A DNA stretch of 64,000 bases. Origin: Perilla frutescens. Lineage: Eukaryota > Streptophyta > Magnoliopsida > Lamiales > Lamiaceae. A model generated the notes under the pieces. The model had not been told where the DNA came from, did not search any database, and saw only the letters and a program-made list of their open reading frames with translations. This document shows positions 10,806 to 20,887 of the stretch, piece after piece. How positions within the stretch are numbered: position 1 is the stretch's first letter; each line of letters opens with the position of its first letter. Where the stretch lies: the NCBI GenBank assembly GCA_026008535.1, contig BRKX01000004.1, positions 14,781,501 through 14,845,500 of the forward strand, read 5' to 3'. The position numbers and the translations under genes are program-made.

Positions 10806-12161
10806 TGATGAGGCCGAGATAGGCGATGAAGATCAAGAACCGGAGCTGCAATTTCGAGGTCTAATCACTCGATCAAGAGCCAAGAAGCTTCAAGCATACT
10901 TGGAAGTGTTAATTCGAAGGAGGTTCGAGATTGCAGAAGATGAAGTTAAGGGCAACTCCAAAATAGTTAATTTATTAGCTATTGAAGATCAAGATCACAC
11001 CATGGAGAATATAACTTGAAGAGTTGAAGATGAGAACAAGAAGAAGTGAAGTGCACGTGTGCATGTGCAATGGTGAAGAACTCGTCGAGTTGTGCATGTG
11101 TGCATGGGATCTGATTTTCGACCCTTTAATTAATTTAATTAGGGGTTGAATTTTATTTAGACTATAGTATTAATTTATTTAATTTAGACTATAGTTGGAT
11201 CAGATTTTTATTTAATTATTGATGTAATTTTCGTCCATAATTAAGTAGGTTTGACTAGAATTGTATTTAAGGCAATTTCCTACCTTGAATAGAATTCTAG
11301 TTTAGATAACTTCCTAGTATAGTTAGGGATCCCTTTTGGATCAGCTTTTAGATCTTTTTTTCCCCTTATTTTCGTCCCTAATGCCTCTATAAATAGGGGA
11401 TCCATGTAACATTATTATTTTAGACTCTATTTGATAAATTAAGCTTTGTGCAATCAATATTGTCTCACCCCCTTTAAACCCTTTGTTGATTGGTTCGAAT
11501 TCAGCAACTCTTAGAGTTTAGCAAGCTTTAAGTTTCATTCAAATCTCACTCTAGTGCTCGTGTGGTGCTAGGGTTGGATTGCTACGAAGAGGATTCAAGT
11601 AGTGATTCGTTTGGTGGAGTAATCTTCACTAGGTGGACGCTCCGAGTTCGATTCATTCTACAACAACATCTACGCCATCACCTCGACGTCTACCATCGTA
11701 CACTAGCCGTCCGTATCATTGCAACATCATCCCAAATCAGTTCGAGTATCATCCTTCAAGTTTCCAAGCCGTTCCGACGTTCGCAAGTCATACGTGCTCC
11801 GCTCAGCCCAATTAACATTCATACCGTAAGTACATCAAATCTCTATCATATGCTATCTTCTCCAAGACATTCTTCACCTCACTTACACATCCTACACGTC
11901 CCTTAAGCCCTCCTTAAATCCACGTCCTAATTCAGCCCTGTTTTGCCTAGGTTTGTGTGCTATTTTTATGTCATAGTCTAGGTGTCGTAATTAGGTCTAG
12001 ATTAGTCGTACCATTGTTTCGAGTCATATTTTCCCTTAATTTAGTTTATTTTCATTTATTTGAGAAATAGAGTAGGATTGAGTCCTTCCCCGCTGACGTG
12101 TTCGATTCTAGAAGTCTTCCGCGCGTTTTCGTATCCTGTACAAATTGTCTGGGTTACATCA
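10806..12161 (+). repeat. gypsy 5' LTR (1356 bp)
   Basis: Begins TGATGAGG and ends GGGTTACATCA, matching the right LTR base for base over long runs. A TATA box lies at 11388-11395. The first 215 bp encode the C-terminal tail of pol in frame (GLITRSRAKK). It contains a segment of about 194 bp (11074-11267) absent from the 3' LTR. Confidence 0.95.
11388..11395 (+). promoter_or_regulatory. TATA box in gypsy 5' LTR
   Basis: TATAAATA in the context CTCTATAAATAGGGGATCC, repeated at 18301-18308 in the 3' LTR. It probably positions the start of the genomic transcript (inference). Confidence 0.7.
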
Positions 12162-12167
12162 TAAATT

Positions 12168-12180
12168 TGGCATCAGAGCC
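12168..12180 (+). other. gypsy primer binding site (initiator Met tRNA)
   Basis: TGGCATCAGAGCC begins six bases after the 5' LTR end. The usual plant Met-tRNA site is TGGTATCAGAGC, so there is one mismatch (C for T). Confidence 0.9.
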
Positions 12181-13036
12181 ACGTTAGCTCTGATGGTCGT
12201 GGTTCAATCCTACATGTCAATTTATTACTTATGTGTCAGTCGACGTGTCTATCGAGTTGTAATAGACTAGTTGTTCATTGCAAAAAAAAAAAAACTTTCG
12301 GTCAAAAAAAAAAGAAAAGAGAAGAAAGACCGAAAACAAAAAAAAATTCGGATATAAAAATAAAGTCCGATAAAAAAAAAACTGAAAATTCAAGTATTGA
12401 TTTACCTTTTGAGTTCTATTTTATTTTTGGTACCTTTCTTTTTGGTACTAGTCCATAGTTAGTAGTTACCTTGTGAGTCTTATTTTATTTTTGGAACTTT
12501 CCTTCTAAGTTCTATTTTGTTTTGGTAGTTTCCTTTTGAGTTGTAACTTATTTTTGGTTATTTCCCTCTAGAGTCTAGTCTAATTAAGGTATTTAGATTG
12601 TGTCACACTAGTGGTACACACATCCAAATCCCTTCTTTCCTTCTTATCTATTTGTTTCCTTTTCCTTTATATTTCTTTCCTTCCAACCTTAGGATTTATT
12701 TTTGGATTCTCCTACACTAATTGGGACTTCAAAAATACATCTTATTCTTTCCTTTTCATCACCATACTCGACCACCACCACAGTTATACTACTCATCCAT
12801 CCGAGATAGCCATTTCTCCTTACATCCTTGATCATTTAGCACGAGATTGTGATTACCTAGCTGATTTCTACTAAGTGTTCGAACCATACTTGTCATATAC
12901 ACATTTCACACACCGTGCACCCCTTATACTTACGTGATACACGAGAGGAAAAATTAAGAGTGAAAACAAAGAGTGAACGTGAGATTGTGAGGATCCTTCC
13001 TTATTTTCTTTTACGTTTGTTCATTTTGTAGGTACC
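12181..13036 (+). other. gypsy untranslated leader
   Basis: 856 bp between primer site and gag. It has an A-rich stretch at 12281-12385 and T/C-rich sequence afterwards. Open stretches at 12231-12458 and 12611-12874 are low-complexity and I do not consider them genes. Leaders of this length are normal for gypsy elements. Confidence 0.7.
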
Positions 13037-14320
13037 ATGGACAAAGGCAAGAACGAAGCCACCGCTTCAACCCCTTCCATAGACAACCCGAAGTCGCCTA
13101 TCACTCCTGAAGATCTATCCTACCCGTCCAACACTGTTTGGGACTCCAAGTACCAATTTGACTCCATAACGCAGTACTTCCTACGCCAGAACCAGCTGAT
13201 GAAGGATGAATTTGGCAATCAAGTAGATGAATTAGCCAAGCAAATCAAGAAACTCATAGCTCAGTCAACTACATCACAAGTAGTCCAAGGAATCCCAGCA
13301 GCCCAGCGTCTCCCGCAAAGAGGCGCCCCGAGGCAGCCCATTTTTCAAGAGGATCGCAGACAAGATGCATTCGAACCTGAGTTCGATACAGCAGATGGTT
13401 ATGAAGCCACCTTCGTACCACCGAGACATGATGATCACCGTGATCATCCCAGACCACCTGCCAGACAAGCTGTTTGTTATGAGAGGCCCAGATATGGAGA
13501 TGGAGACGGTTTGCTCAACAACATCAAAATGAGCATTCCGGAATTTGAAGGCTTACACGATCCAGATCTTTACTTGGATTGGAAGCGTAAAGTCGACAAG
13601 ATTTTCACTTGTTATGACTTTCTAGAGATCAAGAAGGTCCAGTTAGCAGCATTGGAGTTTAGAGGCTATGCAGCCTCATGGTGGGAAATGCAGCAAGAAA
13701 GGCGACGAAGAGAGAGATATCCGCCCGTTGAAACATGGGAAGAGATGAAAGGCTTCCTGCGAGGTCGTTTCATACTAGTTCACTATGAGAGAGAGCTAGA
13801 GAAGAAGCTCAACCGAATCAAACAAGGTACCCGTTCGATTGAAGAGTACCACAAAGAGTTGGAGACCGCCTTGAATCGTTTCGGAAAGAGAGAGTCCTTA
13901 AATGCTACCATCACTAGGTACATTGAAGGCATGAATCCTGACATTGTATGTGAAGTCGAGCTCAGAGACTTCACGAGTATTTATGACATGGTGCACTACG
14001 CATCCATTGTGGAAAGGCAGCTCCGAGAAGGCCGGCGCCGATCTCATCACAATGCAACCCCTACTCGGCCATCTTGGAACAAAGGTACGCCTCCCACATC
14101 ATCTTCTACTCCTTCTACAGACTCCACTCGACCCCGAGGTCAATCCGGACCACCCGAACGGTGTTTTGACTATTCTACTCCGCAGCCCAGCCGTAGACCC
14201 GAGTCTACAGCTGCGTCACCTTTAAGGCCGGCCTATACATGGCCTAATCAGCCCACACCGATACCAAATACAGCCCCGAACCAAGCCCGAGACATCCAAT
14301 GCCATAAATGTCAAGGTTAG
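13037..14320 (+). CDS. gag: gypsy gag (retrotransposon gag domain), ends in zinc knuckle
   Basis: 427 codons from ATG 13037 (GTACCATGG context). Forms the particle that packages element RNA. The N-terminal 150 residues are Gln/Pro/Arg-rich. The retrotransposon gag domain follows (PEFEGLHDPDLYLDWKRKV, AASWWEMQQERRRRERYPP, then IKQGTRSIEEYHKELETALN). A Ser/Thr/Pro/Arg-rich linker leads to the CCHC knuckle, which starts CHKCQG and is cut by TAG at 14318. The same frame resumes GHFQNWC after the stop, so the knuckle would be complete only with read-through. Pol lies in a different frame (frame 1 versus frame 2). Otherwise the reading frame is intact over its full length. Confidence 0.88.
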   Translation: MDKGKNEATASTPSIDNPKSPITPEDLSYPSNTVWDSKYQFDSITQYFLRQNQLMKDEFGNQVDELAKQIKKLIAQSTTSQVVQGIPAAQRLPQRGAPRQPIFQEDRRQDAFEPEFDTADGYEATFVPPRHDDHRDHPRPPARQAVCYERPRYGDGDGLLNNIKMSIPEFEGLHDPDLYLDWKRKVDKIFTCYDFLEIKKVQLAALEFRGYAASWWEMQQERRRRERYPPVETWEEMKGFLRGRFILVHYERELEKKLNRIKQGTRSIEEYHKELETALNRFGKRESLNATITRYIEGMNPDIVCEVELRDFTSIYDMVHYASIVERQLREGRRRSHHNATPTRPSWNKGTPPTSSSTPSTDSTRPRGQSGPPERCFDYSTPQPSRRPESTAASPLRPAYTWPNQPTPIPNTAPNQARDIQCHKCQG

Positions 14321-14406
14321 GGCCATTTTCAAAACTGGTGTGGTGTGTTTTGTTCATCACCGAACAAAATGAGATCGAGTCAGCCAATGAGGATGAGTCC
14401 GAGTAG

Positions 14407-17400
14407 CCCACGGGCATCGCCAAGACCAAAGAGGAACAGCCCCTAGCTGATCATCAAGAGGGCGAACCCGAGACCCCTCTTGTAAGTCTTGTTTCAATTC
14501 AGAGTTTGAACATCAGTCGAGATGAAGAGCAATCGGATCAACGTGAAAACATCTTCTACACGAGAGTTGCTATCCAAGGAAAAATTTTCTCCATGATCAT
14601 CGACAGTGGAAGCGTTATTAACGCCATCAGTTAGTATACCGTGGATAAACTTGGTCTATTTCCAATGAAGCATCCGAAGCCATATAAATTGCAGTGGCTT
14701 ATAGACCGAGGTGAGATTCACGTCGCATGCCAGGTAAGTGTTGAATTTTCCATTGGTCGATTTTCTAACACTGTTATTTGTGATGTTATTCCTATGGATG
14801 CAGCACATATACTATTAGGAAGACCGTGGTAATTTGACAGACACGCAGTACACGATGGTTTCGCAAACACCTACACAGTGACGTGAAATGGGCAACCCAC
14901 AACATTGAAGCCGTTGTCCCCTAAAGCCATTTCTGAGGATCAACGACTTATGCAAGAGAGATTTAAAGTAGCGAGAGCAAAGGAGGCTGAAACCGCTGCC
15001 CGAGTCGCTGCCGATGATAACAACTCGACCGCATCTTTAAAACAGGCCGCCACCTCGTCTTCTTACAAATCAGCTCCTAAATAGCCCCATAGTGATCCCT
15101 TAGTGCATGGAGATTCATCTGGATCAGCCTCAAAGAAGGACCTAAATCGCAGCTTATTCATATCTGTTAAAGGCGTAGAGAAAGCATTAAAAACAGGTTT
15201 ACCGTTTGTTCTTTTATCTTATAAGAGCAGTGCTATTAATGGTGTTTCTTTACCTAGTGTTGTGCAGCCCCTTTTGGAGGAGTTCGTGAATGTGTTCCCG
15301 GAAGAGATTCCAAATGGATTACCTCTAGTTCGTGGGATCGAGCACCATATTGATTTTCAGCCCGACGCTGTATTGCCAAACCGACCAGCATACCGGACAT
15401 CCCCCGAGGAGACCAAGGAGATCGATAGACAAGTTAAAGAGTTGTTGGAGAAGAAGCAAATTCGAGAGTCGATGAGCCCCTGCGCAGTTCCAGTCATTCT
15501 AGTACCAAAGAAGAACAACGAGTGGAGAATGTGCATGGACTGCCGCGCCATCAACAAAATAACAGTGAAGTATCGATTTCCTATCCTTAGACTTGATGAT
15601 ATGCTTGATGAATTATCTGGTTCTAAAATCTTTTCTAAAATTGATTTGCGATCTGGTTATTTTCAAGTAAGAATGCATGAAGGGGATGAGTGGAAGACAG
15701 CTTTTAAAACTAAACATGGTTTATATGAATGGTTAGTAATGCCTTTTGGACTCACTAATGCACTTAGCACATTCATGAGATTGATGAACCATGTGTTGCG
15801 TGATGTTATTGGAAAATTTGTGGTTGTTTATTTTGATGACATCTTGATTTACAGTCACAATGCACAGGCGCACCTAGAACACCTTAGGCGTGTGTTTTTT
15901 ATTTTGAGAGATGCACATTTGTATGGAAACATGTCTAAGTGTTCATTCTGTTTAGATGAGGTTGTTTTTCTAGGTTTTTTTGTGAGCATGCGTGGCATTG
16001 AGGTTGACCGTTCTAAAATCAAGGCGATTAAAGAATGGCCAACACCCAAAAACGCCACTGAGGTGCGGTCCTTTCACGGCCTTGCCGGATTTTATCATCA
16101 CTTCATGCGTGATTTCTATAGCATTGCCGCACCTCTTACTAAGCTAAGTAAGAAGGACCGTAAATTTGAATGGGGTAAGACACAGCATGATGCATTTACA
16201 CGCCTGAAACATCTTCTATGCCATGCATCTGTTTTGTGTTTACCTGATTTTGATAAAGTGTTTGAGATCGAATGTGATGCCTTCGGAATAGGTATTGGTG
16301 CTGTTTTGATGCAGAAACGGCGTCCAGTCGCCTACTTTAGTGAAAAGTTGAATGGTGCAGCTCTTCTTTATTCCACATATGACAAGGAGTTGTATGCATT
16401 GAAGAGATCATTAAAGACGTGGCAACACTATCTTTGGCCCAAGGAGTTCGTGATTCACACGGATCATGAAAGCTTAAAGCATCTCAAAGGGCAGCAAAAC
16501 TTGAACAAGAGACACGCGAGATGGGTAGAATTCATCGAGTCCTTTCCATATGGGATCAAGTACAAAAAGGGCGAGGAGAATGTCGTGGCCGATGCGTTGT
16601 CTAGAAGGTACATACTTTTGAACTTAATGCATGCTAAGATGCTAGGTTTCGATTCCATTAAGTCATTGTATGTGGAAGACGCCTACTTCAGCCCCACTTA
16701 TGCTTCATGTTGTTCTAAGTCGCGTGTTATTGATGGTTTTTATGTGCATGATGGGTTCTTGTTTAAAGAGTCTAAATTGTGCATTCCTGCTTGTTCTATG
16801 CGTGAGCTACTTGTGTTAGAATCGCATGCGGGAGGTTTGATGGGTCACTTTGGTGTAAATAAAACATTAAACTTGTTGCATGAACACTTTTATTGGCCGC
16901 ATATGAGACGTGATGTTGAGCATGTGTGTAGTAGATGTGTTACTTTCCATAGGTCGAAATCTACTTCACATCCTTTTGGTTTATACACGCCCCTACCCGC
17001 ACCTAGTGCACCTTGGATTGATTTGTCTATGGATTTTATCTTGGGTTTACCTAGGTCTAGATGGGGAAAGGATTCTGTGTTTGTAGTAGTAGATCATTTT
17101 TCTAAAATGGCGCATTTCATTGCATGTAGAAAAACAGATGATGTTGTGCATATTGCCAATTTATTCTTTGTGCATGTTGTTAGATTACATGGTATTCCTT
17201 AAACTATTGTTAGTGATAGGGATTCCAAATTTCTTGCACATTTTTGGCGTGTTCTTTGGGGTAAGCTAGGAACTAAGTTGTTGTTTTCTACTGCATGTCA
17301 TCCACAAACCGATAGTCAAACTGAGGTTGTGGATCGCACTTTAGGTACATTACTTGGGTCTTTGATTAAAAAAAACTTAAAGTCATGGGAAGGGTGTTTG

Positions 17401-17907
17401 CCTTATGCGGAGTTTGCTTATAATCGTGTTATTCACTCTTCTACTAACATGTCTCTTTTTGAAGTTGTTTATGGCTTTAATCCACTTACACCCACTTATT
17501 TGATACCTTTACCCGTTGAGCATCTAACGAGTGTAAAAGGTTTAAGAAGAGCTGAGCAAGTTAAGGACATGCATGAGAGAGTATGTTCTCGAATTGAGCA
17601 CAAAGGGAAACATACGGCCGAGAGTAGGAACGTGCGATGCAAGAAAGTGGTGTTTCAGCCTAGAGATCGCGTTTGGATTCATCTGAGTCCCGAACGATTT
17701 CCAAACTTGAGAAAATCCAAACTCTCGCCGCGTGGAGATGGCCCATTTACCGCACTCAGTCGAGTTAATGACAATGCATATCGCATTGATCTTCCAGGTG
17801 AGTATAAATGTTCTTCAATCTTTAATGTTGCTAATTTATCTCTCTTTATTGCAGATGAGTTTGACTACGACGAGGATCTAAATTCGAGGATGAATTCTCT
17901 TCAGTAG
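14407..17907 (+). pseudogene. pol: gypsy pol: protease, RT, RNase H, integrase
   Basis: A single frame encodes the polyprotein with five stops: TAG 14632, TAA 14830, TGA 14884, TAG 15082, TAA 17200. The open part 15103-17202 is 699 codons. Protease: IIDSGSVINAIS near 14600. RT: MCMDCRAINKIT, LRSGYFQV, MPFGLTNALSTF, VVVYFDDILIYS with the catalytic FDD near 15835. RNase H: IECDAFGIGIGAVLMQ, YSTYDKELYA, VVADALSRR. Integrase: H-H at ESHAGGLMGHFG, C-C at CSRCVTFH, core DFILGLP, SDRDSKFL and TDSQTEVVDRTL. The last part ends WIHLSPERF, GDGPFTALSRVNDNAYRIDL, FNVANLSLF. The catalytic motifs are intact despite the stops, which suggests fairly recent death or rescue in trans. Confidence 0.93.
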
Positions 17908-17913
17908 GGGGAA
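17905..17913 (+). other. gypsy polypurine tract
   Basis: TAGGGGGAA directly precedes the 3' LTR and overlaps the pol stop codon. It primes plus-strand DNA synthesis in this class. Confidence 0.85.
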
Positions 17914-18127
17914 TGATGAGGCCGAGATAGGCGATGAAGATCAAGAACCAGAGCTACAATTTCGAGGTCTAATCACTCGATCAAGAGCCAAGAAGCCTCA
18001 AGCATACTTGCAAGTGTTAATTCGAAGGAGGTTCGAGATTGAAGAAGATGAAGTTAAGGGCAACTCGAAAATAGTTAATTTATTAGCTATTGAAGATCAA
18101 GATCACACCATGGAGAATATAACTTGA
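17912..18127 (+). pseudogene. LTR-encoded C-terminal tail of gypsy pol
   Basis: A frame opening at the LTR boundary reads NDEAEIGDED, GLITRSRAKK, IRRRFEIEEDEV and ends at TGA 18125. The same peptide is readable in the 5' LTR (stop at 11017). The GPITRSRAK-like block normally continues from integrase in plant gypsy elements whose pol overlaps the LTR (family knowledge). Here a TAG at 17905 and one extra G in the purine run put it out of frame with pol. Confidence 0.7.
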
Positions 18128-19071
18128 AGAGTTGAAGATGAGAACAAGAAGAAGTGAAGTGCACGTGTGCATATGCAATGGTAAGACAATTTCCTACCTT
18201 GAATAGAATTCTAGTTTAGGTAACTTCCTAGTATAGTTAGGGATCCCTTTTGGATCAGCTTTTAGACCTTTTTTCCCCTTATTTTCATCCCTAATACCTC
18301 TATAAATAGGGGATCCATGTAACATTATTATTTTAGACTCTATTTGATAAATTAAGCTTTGTGCAATCAATATTGTGTCACCCCCTTTAAACCCTTTGTT
18401 GATTGGTTCGAATTCAGAAACTCTTAGAGTTTAGCAAGCTTTAAGTTTCATTAAAATCTCACTCTAGTGCTCGTGTGGTGCTAGGGTTGGATTGATACGA
18501 AGAGGATTCAAGTGGTGATTCGTTTGGTGAAGTAATCTTCACTAGGTGGACGCTCCGAGTTCGATTCATTCTACAACATCTACGCCATCACCTCGACGTC
18601 AACCATCGTACACCAGCCTTCCATATCATTGCAACATCATCCCAAATCAGTTCGAGTATCATCCTTCAAGTTTCCAAGCCGTTCCGACGTTCGTAAGTCA
18701 TACGTGCTCCGCTCAGCCCAATTAACATCCATACTGTAAGTACGTCAAATCTCTATCATATCCTATCTTCTCCAAGCCATTCTTCACCTTACTTACACAT
18801 CCTACACGTCCCTTAAGCCCTCCTTAAATCCACGTCCTAATTCAGCCCCGTTTTGCCTTGGTTTGTGAGCTATTTTTGTGTCATAGTCTAGGTGTTGTAA
18901 TTAGGTCTAGATTAGTCGTACCATTGTTTCGAGTCATATTTTTCCTTAATTCAGTTTATTTTCATTTATTTGAGTAATAGAGTAGGATTGACTCCTTCTC
19001 CGCTGACGTGTTCGATTCTAGAAGTCTTCCACGCGTTTTCGTATCCTGTATAAATTGTCCGGGTTACATCA
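17914..19071 (+). repeat. gypsy 3' LTR (1158 bp, internal deletion)
   Basis: Same ends as the 5' LTR (TGATGAGG and GTTACATCA) with scattered substitutions. It lacks a segment corresponding to 11074-11267 of the 5' LTR; the join lies near 18183. TATA box at 18301-18308. Confidence 0.95.
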
Positions 19072-19076
19072 CCTTG
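19072..19076 (+). repeat. target-site duplication CCTTG, right copy
   Basis: Follows the terminal CA of the gypsy 3' LTR and matches 10801-10805 exactly. Confidence 0.95.
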
Positions 19077-19687
19077 GAGCATGGTCAACAACTGAAGAGG
19101 ATGCTTCAAGAAAACCAGTCAAAGCTAAAAATTGGAAAACATCCACCAGATGAGTAACCATCAGCTTAGCTGAAAGCTAAGGAAAACTGATGAGACAAGA
19201 GCCAGCTTGAAAGTTCAAGCTTGCAAGAAACCAAACTAAACTGATCAATTATCAACTAAGATCAGTCACGTTGGGAGAAAAGCTCAAAGAAAAAGCCGAC
19301 TGGAATCCAGAGCTGAAAGTTGTGTAGCTAAGCTGGCAAGATCCAGAGCTGAAGACCAAGGCAGCTGAACTGGACCATTCCAGAACTGAAGCTTGAGGCA
19401 GCAAAGAAACTGCCAACTGGACGGTCTCAGAGCTGAAAGCTAAGACAGATAAGGACCTATCAGCTGAAGTCCAGAACTGATAGCCGAAGCAACTGCTGCC
19501 TGACAAGCAATTATTGAAGATCCTGACAGGAGATCTTGAAGAGATCCTGGCGATCTTGGAGCAGAAGTCATTAAATTCAACTGCTAGTTTAATCAAAGCT
19601 TTAATGGCTATAAGCATTAAAACTACCATCGATGGATCAACCGAACCAACGATCGGTAGAAGCTAACAGTCATAGAGATCACTTATC

Positions 19688-19694
19688 TATATAA
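19688..19694 (+). promoter_or_regulatory. TATA box in copia element 1 LTR
   Basis: TATATAA in ATCTATATAAGGAGAGTG, about 500 bp before the polyadenylation signal. Position and context suit an LTR promoter. Confidence 0.6.
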
Positions 19695-20195
19695 GGAGAG
19701 TGAATTTTATTTTGATCAAGACTTTTCGCCAATCTAACTCTTGCTATTTTGCAGATTGAGCTTTCTTTCTCCCTCCCCATAGCTCAAAGATTAATCATCA
19801 TAAGTGCTATAAGTCCTAGCTGAGAAGATGTGCTTCAAGTTCCAAAGTAAGCTGCTAGCTATCGAAGAATCCCAACCACAGCAAAGCGTCTCAGCTCAAG
19901 CTATTCAACGATCAACTACTCAGCTCAGTTCAAGGAGCATTCAAGTTGATAACAGATTCAAAACTATTTTCTTAAAGATCGAGAGAGATCTAAAAACTTG
20001 TAAAGATGGGCAATAGCACCTAAAGTCTCAACGAGCAGTTGGGACTGATAAGTGTGAGTTGTCGACCAGAACCGACTGAGAAGGGGTGTACTGAGAAGTT
20101 CGTTCTTTCGGGATAGCAACAGTTGAAAAGGGAGCCACGCTTGGTTTGAAGGGTGCCATTTTCAGGTTCAACAGATTTCTTCACTGTGTAACTGT

Positions 20196-20201
20196 AATAA
20201 A
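20196..20201 (+). terminator. polyadenylation signal in copia element 1 LTR
   Basis: AATAAA in CTGTAATAAAGAAAC, downstream of the LTR TATA box and upstream of the conserved GACGTAG block, where the R/U5 boundary is expected. Confidence 0.5.
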
Positions 20202-20509
20202 GAAACTTTCATTTGCATAGTGGATTGCCCTTCTGAGGAAGGAAGAGAGGACGTAGAAGTAGGAAGTTTCAAACCTCTATAAGTCTTGTGTGTGCTGTAT
20301 TTTCTGCTTAAGCTTCTGCATATATACAATTGCACACCATCACACATAAGTTGCACTCACAAGCTAAGCTTTTCTAACTCAACTGTGAAGTGCACATATA
20401 AGTTTTCAAACAAGTCAAGGGCCTCATACATTCGGCACAAAAGCAAAAGTTTTTGAGTCAGTTTATTCACCCCCCACTAAACTAACATAGACTCACACCG
20501 AGACCAACA

Positions 20510-20873
20510 TGTTCTCTTGATCTCCACAAAATTCACACCCGTTTAGTAGATTTTAGCCCACCCTGTATCTAAACACAGTCCGGGAATACAGCAGAAGATC
20601 AAGGAGTGGAATAACAAAGTGGGATGCTGATTCTCATACATTCAACAACAAGATTAGATCTGTAATCTTGTCCTCAACCTGTCATTTAATTTGTAAGTCG
20701 TTTTTCAATTTCTATGTTTCCGTTTTTAGTAGAATAGAAAACTGGATTGCATGTTGATTAAACTTGGTTTATTAAATACATATGAGCTTCATAAAAATAT
20801 GATTTACATGATTAAAAATTAATGAACAACCAATAAGATCTTGCGGTGGTTTAATTCGAAAAAACACCCAACA
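20510..20873 (+). repeat. copia element 2 5' LTR, 3' 364 bp only
   Basis: Reverse complement matches the LTRs of elements 3 and 4: TGTTCTCTTGATCTCCAC corresponds to their GTGGAGGTCAAGAGAACA. It ends AATTCGAAAAAACACCCAACA-like at 20873. About 1 kb of upstream LTR is missing here and is expected left of the window. Confidence 0.88.
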
Positions 20874-20875
20874 AC

Positions 20876-20887
20876 TGGTATCAGAGC
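20876..20887 (+). other. copia element 2 primer binding site
   Basis: TGGTATCAGAGC, complementary to the 3' end of plant initiator Met tRNA, two bases after the LTR end. Confidence 0.93.

Larger units (their letters stand above)
10806..19071 (+). mobile_element. complete Ty3/gypsy LTR retrotransposon, CRM/chromovirus-like
   Basis: 8266 bp with two LTRs (TGATGAGG to GTTACATCA), a Met-tRNA primer site, gag, pol ordered PR-RT-RH-IN, a purine tract and a perfect 5-bp target duplication CCTTG. PR-RT-RH-IN order places it in Ty3/gypsy. Three features, from memory of the group, resemble CRM-type chromoviruses: the TGATGA LTR start, pol coding that continues into the LTR, and the wording of the integrase. 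A chromodomain is not evident. It is inserted in the 3' LTR of copia element 1. Pol carries about five stops and gag ends at a stop inside the zinc knuckle, so it is not autonomous as it stands. Confidence 0.92.
1..20509 (+). mobile_element. Ty1/copia element 1 (large, decayed; 5' end off-window)
   Basis: Remnant of a long Ty1/copia retrotransposon that runs off the left edge. In order it holds a gag remnant with a zinc-knuckle relic, protease and integrase, RNase H, three accessory ORF cassettes, a polypurine tract near 10626, and a 3' LTR that ends CCAACA at 20509. The order PR-IN-RH and the motifs fix the copia superfamily. The large size and extra ORFs after pol recall the SIRE/Maximus lineage (family knowledge plus inference). 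A Ty3/gypsy element splits its 3' LTR at 10805/19077. The two flanks share the same word usage (AGCTGA, ACTGAT), which the insert lacks. The right end abuts a truncated LTR of element 2. Confidence 0.8.
19077..20509 (+). repeat. copia element 1 3' LTR, second part
   Basis: Resumes the interrupted LTR; the total LTR would be about 1.6 kb. Contains a TATA box (19688), a polyadenylation signal (20196), GAGGACGTAGAAGTAGG followed by ACCTCTATAAGTCTTGTG, and the C-rich ATTCACCCCCCACTAAAC before the terminal CA. This U5 layout is common in plant copia LTRs. An open stretch at 19828-20016 is too short to call. Confidence 0.75.

Noticed and set aside
11562..11906. 114-residue ORF in the gypsy 5' LTR
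   Set aside because: Lies after the LTR TATA box with no domain; the matching stretch of the 3' LTR does not keep the reading frame open.
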